This document shows positions 25,095-31,236 of a stretch of DNA of 31,236 nt, one piece after another. Both the position numbers and the translations under genes were made by a program. How positions within the stretch are numbered: the stretch's first letter is position 1; every line of letters starts with the position of its first letter. Under the pieces are notes generated by a model, which was given only the letters and a program-made list of their open reading frames with translations, made no database searches and had not been told where the DNA came from. Origin of the DNA: Sulfidibacterium sp964473395 (GTDB lineage Bacteria > Bacteroidota > Bacteroidia > Bacteroidales > F082); the NCBI GenBank assembly GCA_964473395.1, contig CAYYOW010000016.1, positions 1 to 31,236 of the forward strand, in the 5' to 3' direction.

Positions 25095-26300
25095 TTAAGA
25101 TAAACGCCACTTTACCAGTTCATATGTGTCGGCGGCAATCATGAGCTCTTCCTGAGTCGGAATGACCAGTACTTTTACTTTTGAGTTTTCGGTGGAGAGG
25201 ATTATCTCCTGGCCGCGTTTGTTCATCTTCTTCTCGTCCAGTTCAATACCTAGAAATTCCATATCGGTAAGAATCCTTCTACGGGTTTCCGTGTCATTTT
25301 CACCAATTCCGCCTGTAAAAATGAGCACATCCACACCTCCCAATGCAGCCGCGTATGAACCGATATATTTTTTCACCCTATAGGAAAACATTTCCAGTGC
25401 AATTCTGGCGCGCTCGTTTCCTTTTGCAGCGGCTTCTTCGATATTGCGCATATCGGACGAAACACCTGAAATGCCGATCATGCCGGAGAACTTGTTCAGT
25501 AATGTACGTGTGTAACCTATGGAGGTTTTTTCTTTTTCAGCAATAAACAGCAGTGCCCCCGGGTCGAGGTCACCCGTGCGTGTTCCCATAATCAGTCCTT
25601 CGGTAGGTGTCATTCCCATGGACGTGTCGTACGATTTCCCATCTTTTATTGCATCTACGGAAGCGCCGTTGCCGAGGTGGCAACTGATTATCTTCTGTTT
25701 TTCATAATCGACATTCAACATTTCGCATGCTCTGTGCGAAACATAGTTATGGCTGGTTCCGTGAAAGCCGTAACGCCGTATTTTGTACTTTTCATAAAGA
25801 ACGTATGGAATACCGTAGAGAAAAACATGAGGAGGCATGGTCTGGTGAAAAGCGGTGTCGAAAATGCCTGCCTGCGGTACGTCTGGTAGTAGTTGTTGCA
25901 TAGCATAAATCCCTTTCAGGTTGGGTGGATTGTGCAGGGGAGCCAGTTCGGAAGAGCGTTCCAGTGCGCCAATCACTTCGCTGGTAATTAATACGCTGCC
26001 ACTGAATTCTTCGGCACCATGAACAACTCTGTGACCCACTGCATCAATTTCTTCCATCTTTTTAAGGCTACCATACTCTTTACTGATTAAAATGCCGAGC
26101 AGGTATTCGATTCCCTGTTGGTGATCCAGTATCTCACCTTCGATTTTTTCTTCCAGACCATCATTACGGCTGTGTTTAATAACACTTCCCCGAAGACCAA
26201 TTTTTTCGACAACGCCTTTTGCCAGAATTTCTTTGGAAGGCATATTTACCAACTCATATTTTATGGATGAGCTACCACAATTCAAAACTATAATTTTCAT
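25095..26300 (-). CDS. ackA: Acetate kinase
   Basis: 401 residues, the usual length. It converts acetyl phosphate and ADP into acetate and ATP in the cytoplasm. Motifs: MKIIVLNCGSSSIKYELV at the start, the catalytic/substrate Arg in AVGHRVVHG, DTAFHQTMP with the catalytic Asp, YGFHGTSHNYVSHRA, SCHLGNGASVDAI, MGTRTGDLDPG, and IFTGGIGENDTETRR for nucleotide binding. It lies 17 bases downstream of the dehydrogenase gene and is the third gene of the pta cluster; the intact Pta-AckA pair provides substrate-level phosphorylation. Confidence 0.98.
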   Translation of the reverse strand: MKIIVLNCGSSSIKYELVNMPSKEILAKGVVEKIGLRGSVIKHSRNDGLEEKIEGEILDHQQGIEYLLGILISKEYGSLKKMEEIDAVGHRVVHGAEEFSGSVLITSEVIGALERSSELAPLHNPPNLKGIYAMQQLLPDVPQAGIFDTAFHQTMPPHVFLYGIPYVLYEKYKIRRYGFHGTSHNYVSHRACEMLNVDYEKQKIISCHLGNGASVDAIKDGKSYDTSMGMTPTEGLIMGTRTGDLDPGALLFIAEKEKTSIGYTRTLLNKFSGMIGISGVSSDMRNIEEAAAKGNERARIALEMFSYRVKKYIGSYAAALGGVDVLIFTGGIGENDTETRRRILTDMEFLGIELDEKKMNKRGQEIILSTENSKVKVLVIPTQEELMIAADTYELVKWRLS

Positions 26301-26317
26301 CTTCTTCCTGTTTTCAC

Positions 26318-27277
26318 TTATTTAATAATGGCACATGATACAGTATTTCCGACAGGCTTTTCTCCTTCGTAATTATAAAATCCTTTATCGGTCTGGCGAC
26401 CCAGATAGTTGGCTCTGACCAGTCGTTTAATAACAGGTGAGGCCTTGTATTTTTTATCGCCGTATTCCTGATACAGGTTGTCCATATATTTCAGGATTTT
26501 ATCCAGACCTATTTTGTCAGCAATCTCAAAAGGACCGTAGATATAACCGGTAGTCTCCTTCATGGTCTCATCAATATCGGAAATGGAGGCTACCCCTTCC
26601 ATCAGAATTTCGCAGGCCTCATTGATGAGCGGGATCAGGATTCGTGTAGAGATATTTCCGGGGGATTCGTTGATAAGGATAGCCCTTTTGTTAATCATCT
26701 TCAAAAACCGGCTTATTTTATCATAGGTTTCATCCGATGTTTGACGGCCTTTCACCACCTCCACAATAGTAGTTTTATCGATAGGTTCAATAAAATGCAC
26801 ACCAATGGCTCTTTCAGGATATTTTAATACTACAGCGAGGTCAGAAATGATTAATGTGGAGAGGTCGGAAGAGATAATGGCTTTTTCACTTACAACACTT
26901 TCCACTTTTTGAAACAGCTCTTTACGCAGGCTTAATAAAGTGCCTTTCTGACGGGAACTAATGGTTTCAATAATTAAATCGCAATTTTTCAGGTCGTCAT
27001 AATCGGTTGTGCCTTTGATGCGGGACATAATCAGTTTTTTCTCTGAGGATGTAATGCCCCATTGGGCAATCACTTCGTCAAGCTGCACTTCAATATCATG
27101 GTAAATCTCTTTCAGGCGCTCTTCGGTTAAGTCCAGGAAGATAACATCCATCCCGTATTGTGCGACTATACGCGTAATCACTTGGCCTACAGAGCCACAG
27201 CCCATAATTCCGACAGTTTGGATATTTCCTTTGGGTTTAAGTCGTCCACCGAGGCTAAATTGAACTAATTCGCTCAT
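26318..27277 (-). CDS. 3-hydroxyacyl-CoA dehydrogenase-like protein between pta and ackA
   Basis: 319 residues, resembling 3-hydroxybutyryl-CoA dehydrogenase. The Rossmann motif GIMGCGSVGQ is at 23-32. The catalytic dyad is His161 (GVHFIEP) and Glu173 (VEV), with the conserved 12-residue spacing, and Ser140 fits the active-site Ser. The C-terminal domain holds PLINEACEILMEGVA and ends with GRQTDKGFYNYEG. Deviations: FNP after the His is IEP, and the active-site Asn of PGFVVNR is replaced (PGNISTR, Thr211). Substrate identity is therefore uncertain; a C4 or other short-chain hydroxyacyl-CoA is possible. Gaps of 28 bases to pta and 17 to ackA indicate one operon. Confidence 0.88.
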   Translation of the reverse strand: MSELVQFSLGGRLKPKGNIQTVGIMGCGSVGQVITRIVAQYGMDVIFLDLTEERLKEIYHDIEVQLDEVIAQWGITSSEKKLIMSRIKGTTDYDDLKNCDLIIETISSRQKGTLLSLRKELFQKVESVVSEKAIISSDLSTLIISDLAVVLKYPERAIGVHFIEPIDKTTIVEVVKGRQTSDETYDKISRFLKMINKRAILINESPGNISTRILIPLINEACEILMEGVASISDIDETMKETTGYIYGPFEIADKIGLDKILKYMDNLYQEYGDKKYKASPVIKRLVRANYLGRQTDKGFYNYEGEKPVGNTVSCAIIK

Positions 27278-27305
27278 TTTTATAATTTTAATGGTTTTCT
27301 ATGCG

Positions 27306-28319
27306 CTATTTATTGCTGTACAGACCGTTGGCCTGGTTAGCAGTAATGGCAATCATATTAATAATGTCGTCGACAGAGCAGCCCCGCGAAAGATCGTTGA
27401 TAGGAGCCGCGAGACCTTGTAAAACAGGGCCGACAGCTTCCGCTCCGGCCAGACGCTGAACCAGCTTGTAAGCAATATTTCCCGATTCCAGTGAGGGGAA
27501 TACCAATACGTTGGCTTTGCCTGCAATGGCTGACCCCGGGGCTTTCTTTTGCCCGATAGCTTCGACAATTGCAGCATCTGCTTGCAATTCTCCATCAATT
27601 TGCAGGGAAGGGTTCATCTCTTTGGCTATCTTCATGGCCTCCACAACTTTATCCACTTTTTCATGTTTGGCACTACCTTTCGTTGAGAAACTCAGCATGG
27701 CTACCCGTGGTTCGATACCGGCAATATTTTTGGCTGTTTTGGCCGACTCCACAGCAATTTCTGCCAGCTCACGCGTAGATGGATCGGGATTTACAGCACA
27801 GTCGGCGAAAACTATGACGCCATCTGTTCCAAAATTCTTATCTTTTAAAATCATAATAAAAGCTCCGGATACGGCGCTTACCCCCGGCAGGGTTTTGATT
27901 ATCTGAAAAGCAGGACGGAGCACGTCCCCGGTAGCATGTTCGGCACCGCTGACTTCTCCATCGGCTTTGCCGTCTTTGATAAGTAACGTTGAGAGGAACA
28001 GAGGCTCCTCTACCAGTTTCATGGCTTCTTCATAAGTCATCCCTTTTTTCTTGCGTATGTCGGCCAGCATGTGGGCATAATATTCCTTTTGCGGATGGTC
28101 TGCAGGGTCAATAATAATTCCTTTTTCAATATTTCGTAAGCCGAATGAAGCAGCATTGTCCAGAATCTCTCCCTTGTTCCCCAACAAAATAATGGAAGCA
28201 ATTTTTTCTTTGAGTACGTAGTCGGCGGCACGCAGATTACGCTCTTCGGTTCCTTCGGGCAGGACGATGGTTTTTCCTGCCTGACGAGCCATTTCATGAA
28301 TTTTATTTATTAATTCCAT
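27306..28319 (-). CDS. pta: Phosphate acetyltransferase
   Basis: 337 residues, the short single-domain form without the N-terminal CobB/DRTGG extension. It interconverts acetyl-CoA plus phosphate with acetyl phosphate plus CoA in the cytoplasm. Motifs: VLPEGTEERNLRAA, GEVSGAEHATGDVLRPA, AMLSFSTKGSAKHEKV, and the C-terminal KANVLVFPSLESGNIAYKLVQ and GPVLQGLAAPINDLSRGC. It is the first gene of the pta / dehydrogenase / ackA operon and has a -7 element just upstream. Confidence 0.97.
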   Translation of the reverse strand: MELINKIHEMARQAGKTIVLPEGTEERNLRAADYVLKEKIASIILLGNKGEILDNAASFGLRNIEKGIIIDPADHPQKEYYAHMLADIRKKKGMTYEEAMKLVEEPLFLSTLLIKDGKADGEVSGAEHATGDVLRPAFQIIKTLPGVSAVSGAFIMILKDKNFGTDGVIVFADCAVNPDPSTRELAEIAVESAKTAKNIAGIEPRVAMLSFSTKGSAKHEKVDKVVEAMKIAKEMNPSLQIDGELQADAAIVEAIGQKKAPGSAIAGKANVLVFPSLESGNIAYKLVQRLAGAEAVGPVLQGLAAPINDLSRGCSVDDIINMIAITANQANGLYSNK

Positions 28320-28347
28320 TCTATTTTAACTTTTAAAGTTACTGCTG

Positions 28348-28355
28348 CAAAAGTA
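28348..28355 (-). promoter_or_regulatory. Bacteroidota -7 element for the pta operon
   Basis: Reads TACTTTTG on the minus strand, an exact TAnnTTTG, 28 bases before the pta ATG. Confidence 0.6.
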
Positions 28356-28446
28356 TTACTAATTTTGTTGCGGTTTTTACTATAGTTAATTTTTTAACAA
28401 ATTTTTTTCATTGTTTATAAAAACTTTATAATCAGTTTTGTACGAC

Positions 28447-29262
28447 ATGTTTAACGCGTTTTACGGGAGTTTGTTTTTTAGTACGGGGATTGTTAGTAAA
28501 TATCAGGATATTATGGCAGGTACAGTGCATGTTTATTCTGCTGACAATGTATCTGCTGACAGTTTGCATGGGATTGGAACATTTTTTCAGAAGCAGCCGG
28601 TAGTAATTAATCCTCAGTTAATTCGGGCAGCCGGTAGCGACTGGATATTTTATCTGCTGTTCGGGTTGCTGCTGCTGATTGCGTTTATTCGTTTTCTTTA
28701 TCCGGCAGCTATCACTGTATTGCTATCCTGGTTTTCGGGAACCGGTTTTCGTAAGAGTGCTGATAACTACAGTAAACCGGGTTTACTGGTACCGTCCTTT
28801 TTGATGCTAAATTTTGTCATAAGCATCACATTGTTAATTATTGTAATTAGGGTGAAAGCCGGAGCCAGCCTTGATGTTATCTCTTCTTCGCCGCAATTCT
28901 GGCTGTTTGCTGCTGGTGGAATAGTTGGCTTTTTCCTCTACAATCAGATTTCTGCTTTTCTCATAGGATTTGTTTTTGACACCGGTAACCAGACCTCCAT
29001 GCAAATAAAAAACAATATCATGTGGGCTTATGTAAGTGGCTTGTTTCTAACCCCTTTACTGTTAATCTATTTTTATACTCAAAGCGATCTTTTACTTGAT
29101 GTTATGGTTGCCGGGTTGATAATTTTGTTGCTGTTCAAATGGTTTCAAACGGTAAAAGTTGGTCTCTTCACCAGGAATTACAATGTGCTTCATTTATTTT
29201 TATATCTTTGTGCCGTTGAAATCGTACCTCTGTTTTTGTTGGTAAAAGTATATACGATGTGA
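28447..29262 (+). CDS. DUF4271 integral membrane protein
   Basis: 271 residues from the ATG at 28447; a TTG three codons earlier is also in frame. An N-terminal region of about 65 residues precedes about six hydrophobic segments, the first near residue 67 and the last near the C-terminus (LHLFLYLCAVEIVPLFLLVK). The pattern and the position before hemD match DUF4271 proteins of Bacteroidota, where the DUF4271-hemD pair recurs. Function is unknown; linkage to haem synthesis is suggestive only. It is divergent from pta, and a CAGTTTTG near-match to the -7 element immediately precedes it, which would make the mRNA nearly leaderless. Confidence 0.8.
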   Translation: MFNAFYGSLFFSTGIVSKYQDIMAGTVHVYSADNVSADSLHGIGTFFQKQPVVINPQLIRAAGSDWIFYLLFGLLLLIAFIRFLYPAAITVLLSWFSGTGFRKSADNYSKPGLLVPSFLMLNFVISITLLIIVIRVKAGASLDVISSSPQFWLFAAGGIVGFFLYNQISAFLIGFVFDTGNQTSMQIKNNIMWAYVSGLFLTPLLLIYFYTQSDLLLDVMVAGLIILLLFKWFQTVKVGLFTRNYNVLHLFLYLCAVEIVPLFLLVKVYTM

Positions 29263-29331
29263 TTTATTTTAGGTTGGAAGGCCAGTAATTACGGGGTATT
29301 TCGTTTTTGTAGGGGTTAAAAATTCGGGACA

Positions 29332-30102
29332 TTGAAGATTAAAAATATTTTAGTATCGCAGCCAAAACCGGCAGACATTAGCAAATCGCCTTATGGCGAA
29401 TTGAGTAATAAGTTTAATCTGAATATTGATTTTCAAAAATTCATCGCTATTGAAGGAGTTTCTGCTCAGGAGTTTAGGATGAATAAGAACTCGTTTAACG
29501 GCCACTCGGCTGTTATCCTTACCAGCCGTCACGCGGTGGATCATTTCTTTAGGATTGCCAAAGAGCTACGAAAAGAAATTCCTGATTCACTGAAATATTT
29601 TTGTATCTCCGAATCAACAGCTTACTATTTACAGAAGTATGTGCAGTATCGTAAACGGAAAATCTTTTTCGGGAAGCAGAATTTCAGGGATTTACTGGAA
29701 GTGTTGAAAAAGCATAGCGAAGAAACTTTTATGGTTCCTTCCTCCGATGTGCCTAATCAAGCTATGTTTAAGTTGCTTGATAAGGAAAAAATTAATTATT
29801 CCCAGGGTGTTATTTATCGTACGGTACCCAGCGATCTCTCCGGACTGGATATTAAAAAATACGACTTATTGATTTTCTTTAGTCCGGGTGGAATCAATTC
29901 GCTGCTAACCAATTTCCCTGATTATGAGCAGGGTGACCAGCTGATTGCAGCTTTTGGCCCCTCTACCAATAAGATGCTAAAAGAGGCTGGCCTTACCGTA
30001 AATATTATGGCTCCTACACAGGCAGCTCCTTCTATGGCTATGGCTATAGACAGCTTTATAACCGAGCTTGAAAAAGAACGTCGTCGTCGTCGTAGAAAAT
30101 AA
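29332..30102 (+). CDS. hemD: Uroporphyrinogen-III synthase (TTG start)
   Basis: 256 residues. The enzyme closes hydroxymethylbilane to uroporphyrinogen III, the branch point to haem, sirohaem and cobalamin. The N-terminus MKIKNILVSQPKPADISKSP is typical of Bacteroidota HemD, and its first codon is TTG at 29332; the next ATG lies far inside the protein, so TTG is likely the real start. Further family signs are ILTSRHAVDHFF, PSSDVPNQAMFKLLD, LIFFSPGGINSLL and AFGPSTNKMLKEAGLTVNI. The C-terminus is a very basic tail, RRRRRRK, encoded by a run of CGT codons. It follows the DUF4271 gene by 69 bases. Confidence 0.9.
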   Translation: MKIKNILVSQPKPADISKSPYGELSNKFNLNIDFQKFIAIEGVSAQEFRMNKNSFNGHSAVILTSRHAVDHFFRIAKELRKEIPDSLKYFCISESTAYYLQKYVQYRKRKIFFGKQNFRDLLEVLKKHSEETFMVPSSDVPNQAMFKLLDKEKINYSQGVIYRTVPSDLSGLDIKKYDLLIFFSPGGINSLLTNFPDYEQGDQLIAAFGPSTNKMLKEAGLTVNIMAPTQAAPSMAMAIDSFITELEKERRRRRRK

Positions 30103-30145
30103 ATAAGTCTGAGTTCCCCCTTATTATCTTAACTATTGTTTGTGA

Positions 30146-30164
30146 CAAACTGGTTTACAGTTTG
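30146..30164. terminator. Possible hairpin between convergent hemD and ispE
   Basis: CAAACTG, loop GTTTA, CAGTTTG: a perfect 7-bp stem that overlaps the ispE stop codon. No T-run follows, so it is at best a weak terminator. Confidence 0.3.
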
Positions 30165-30961
30165 AACTCATAGACTATGGCGTGTTCCCCCAGTACTTCA
30201 GTCTCAGGCCTTGTTTCAAAAAGGCCATACAATGCACTCCCTGTTCCGGTCATTGAAGCATACAACGCGCTACGGCTTATAAGCTGGCTCTTTATTTTTG
30301 CCAGCACCGGATAATCCTGAAAAACAATTTCTTCAAAATCGTTGCTCAATAGTTGTTGCCATTGGTTAATGGGCCGGATTACAATCTTATGTGTTGAAAT
30401 ACCAGGTGTTTTAGGAACTGTTTTTGAAAAAAGCGCTTTGGTGGTTAGATGCAATCGGGGAATAACTAAAATCAGAAAAAGGCCGCTGAGGTCAAGGTTA
30501 CATACCTGGATTATTTCCCCCCTTCCGGTGACGAGAGCCGGTGTGTTACGCACGAAAAAAGGGCAGTCGCTGCCAAGTTGTACGGCAAAGTCCAAAAGCC
30601 TTTCATCTGTTATGTTCAGGTGAAAAAAATCGTTCAGCCCTTTCATAAAAAAGGAGGCATCTGCAGATCCACCACCCAGGCCACTGCCGGCGGGGATATT
30701 TTTTAGTAAGCTAACTTCCACCGGAGGAATGTTGTAGTGCCGGCGCATAAGTTCCCATGTTTTGGTCAGCAGATTCTCCGAAAGCATTCCTGGAACGGGT
30801 TTTCCATAGGTGGTAAGTTTAAATTCTGAAGCTTCCCTGAATTCAATCACATCATGTAACGGGATGGGATAAAAAACGCTTTCAATGTTGTGAAAGCCAT
30901 CATCACGTTTTGCTGTTACCCGAAGTCCGAGGTTAATTTTTGCCGAGGGGAAAAGTATCAT
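30155..30961 (-). CDS. ispE: 4-diphosphocytidyl-2-C-methyl-D-erythritol kinase
   Basis: 268 residues, a GHMP-superfamily kinase of the non-mevalonate (MEP) isoprenoid pathway. It phosphorylates the 2-hydroxyl of CDP-methylerythritol with ATP in the cytoplasm. Visible: SAKINLGLRV at the start with catalytic Lys8, the ATP-binding glycine-rich IPAGSGLGGGSADASFF at 89-105, QLGSDCPFF with catalytic Asp132, and the third GHMP motif SMTGTGSALYGLF near the C-terminus. It is convergent with hemD and has an exact -7 element just upstream. Confidence 0.96.
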   Translation of the reverse strand: MILFPSAKINLGLRVTAKRDDGFHNIESVFYPIPLHDVIEFREASEFKLTTYGKPVPGMLSENLLTKTWELMRRHYNIPPVEVSLLKNIPAGSGLGGGSADASFFMKGLNDFFHLNITDERLLDFAVQLGSDCPFFVRNTPALVTGRGEIIQVCNLDLSGLFLILVIPRLHLTTKALFSKTVPKTPGISTHKIVIRPINQWQQLLSNDFEEIVFQDYPVLAKIKSQLISRSALYASMTGTGSALYGLFETRPETEVLGEHAIVYEFKL

Positions 30962-30978
30962 GGTCGAAAATTAAAGAA

Positions 30979-30986
30979 CAAAGGTA
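30979..30986 (-). promoter_or_regulatory. Bacteroidota -7 element for ispE
   Basis: Reads TACCTTTG on the minus strand, an exact TAnnTTTG, 17 bases upstream of the ATG, giving a very short leader. Confidence 0.6.
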
Positions 30987-31030
30987 AGTTTTTTACATGA
31001 AATTCTATCCCCGCGGCAGAGATGAAAGCG

Positions 31031-31133
31031 GCAGCCCCCGGTAGCGAAAGCGGATGCGGAGCAGGCAGGCAAGAGCGACTAACAGAAGCTCCTTGAATGC
31101 CGTGTCGGAGTACCGCTTTTGCTGCCGGGGCTA
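31031..31133. repeat. GC-rich long inverted repeat
   Basis: The left arm (31031-31053, containing CCCCGGTAGCGAAAGCGG) is the near-perfect inverse of the right arm (31113-31133, CCGCTTTTGCTGCCGGGG), with about three mismatches over about 21 positions and 59 bases between. The region is much richer in G+C than the rest of the window. It may be a dispersed intergenic element. No gene is recognised in it. Confidence 0.7.
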
Positions 31134-31170
31134 CAGCGTACAGCTCGCTTGCTGCCCAAAAAGTTTACAT

Positions 31171-31197
31171 CGAGCTCAGGTTATTAACCTGAGCTCG
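31171..31197. repeat. Perfect 27-base palindrome (dispersed motif, copy 3)
   Basis: Arm CGAGCTCAGGTT (31171-31182), spacer ATT, arm AACCTGAGCTCG (31186-31197), all matching. Each arm corresponds to the core of the motif found at 6773-6796 and 16939-16962, as if two copies were joined head to head. It would form a 12-bp hairpin in RNA, but no T-run follows. Confidence 0.85.
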
Positions 31198-31236
31198 GTA
31201 TAAGATTTTCCTCACAGAAAGCCAATAGTGGGCCAG

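Noticed and set aside
31000..31140. Open frame on the minus strand through the GC-rich repeat
   Set aside because: It has no credible start inside the window and gives a low-complexity Ala/Pro peptide; the inverted repeat explains the sequence better.

Overview
The window is chromosomal DNA of a Bacteroidota bacterium, most likely from the Bacteroidales/Marinilabiliales side. Supporting signs are type A and type B type IX secretion (T9SS) C-terminal domains, a DUF2807 adhesin-head protein, DUF4271 next to hemD, AT-rich spacers, and many upstream sites matching the Bacteroidota -7 promoter element TAnnTTTG. Most of it is core metabolism and housekeeping, with a few accessory or unusual islands.

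Layout. 1-98: the end of a CRISPR array (two 30-nt repeats, one 36-nt spacer), with the rest outside the window. 473-2752 (+): a secreted T9SS type A protein and a LysR regulator. 2827-6547 (-): pheT followed by a sigma-54 activator with no sensor domain. 7028-8083 (+): an endonuclease/exonuclease/phosphatase-fold lipoprotein. 8299-10158 (-): fur and purA. 10207-11006: non-coding, with a decayed transposase fragment (copy A). 11007-14003 (-): a tightly packed cluster of a DUF1858/DUF2249 protein, a polytopic haem-copper-oxidase/NnrS-like membrane protein, a DUF59 (MIP18/SufT-type) protein and an Rrf2 regulator with three cysteines, plausibly a redox or nitric-oxide response module. 14227-16356 (-): a hybrid sensor kinase. 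16756-16829 (+): tRNA-Arg(UCU). 16957-17282: a second, parallel copy of the transposase fragment (copy B). 17295-19502 (-): a long RelA/SpoT homologue with an intact hydrolase and an apparently dead synthetase. 19691-23974 (+): a large T9SS type B surface protein and a DUF2807/beta-barrel fusion, closed by a strong terminator. 24294-25037 (+): a YebC/TACO1-family protein. 25095-28319 (-): pta, a 3-hydroxyacyl-CoA dehydrogenase-like gene and ackA. 28447-30102 (+): DUF4271 and hemD. 30155-30961 (-): ispE. The right end (31031-31197) holds a GC-rich inverted repeat and a perfect palindrome.

Functional threads. pta and ackA give acetate production with substrate-level ATP formation, as in an anaerobic or fermentative lifestyle; the dehydrogenase between them is divergent and its substrate is unclear. 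The 11.0-14.0 kb cluster shows translational coupling (a TAATG overlap and an 8-nt overlap) and carries a perfect 12-bp palindrome across the likely start of the Rrf2 transcript, suggesting autoregulation. The RelA/SpoT homologue would degrade (p)ppGpp, so a separate synthetase is expected elsewhere in the genome.

The less explained signals are the CRISPR terminus, the two same-boundary transposase fragments, the 20-24-nt motif (around ATGTCGAGCTCAGGTTAATA) found near 6.8, 16.9 and 31.2 kb, and the Rrf2-DUF59-membrane-DUF2249 cluster. All functions come from motif reading; no database search was run.
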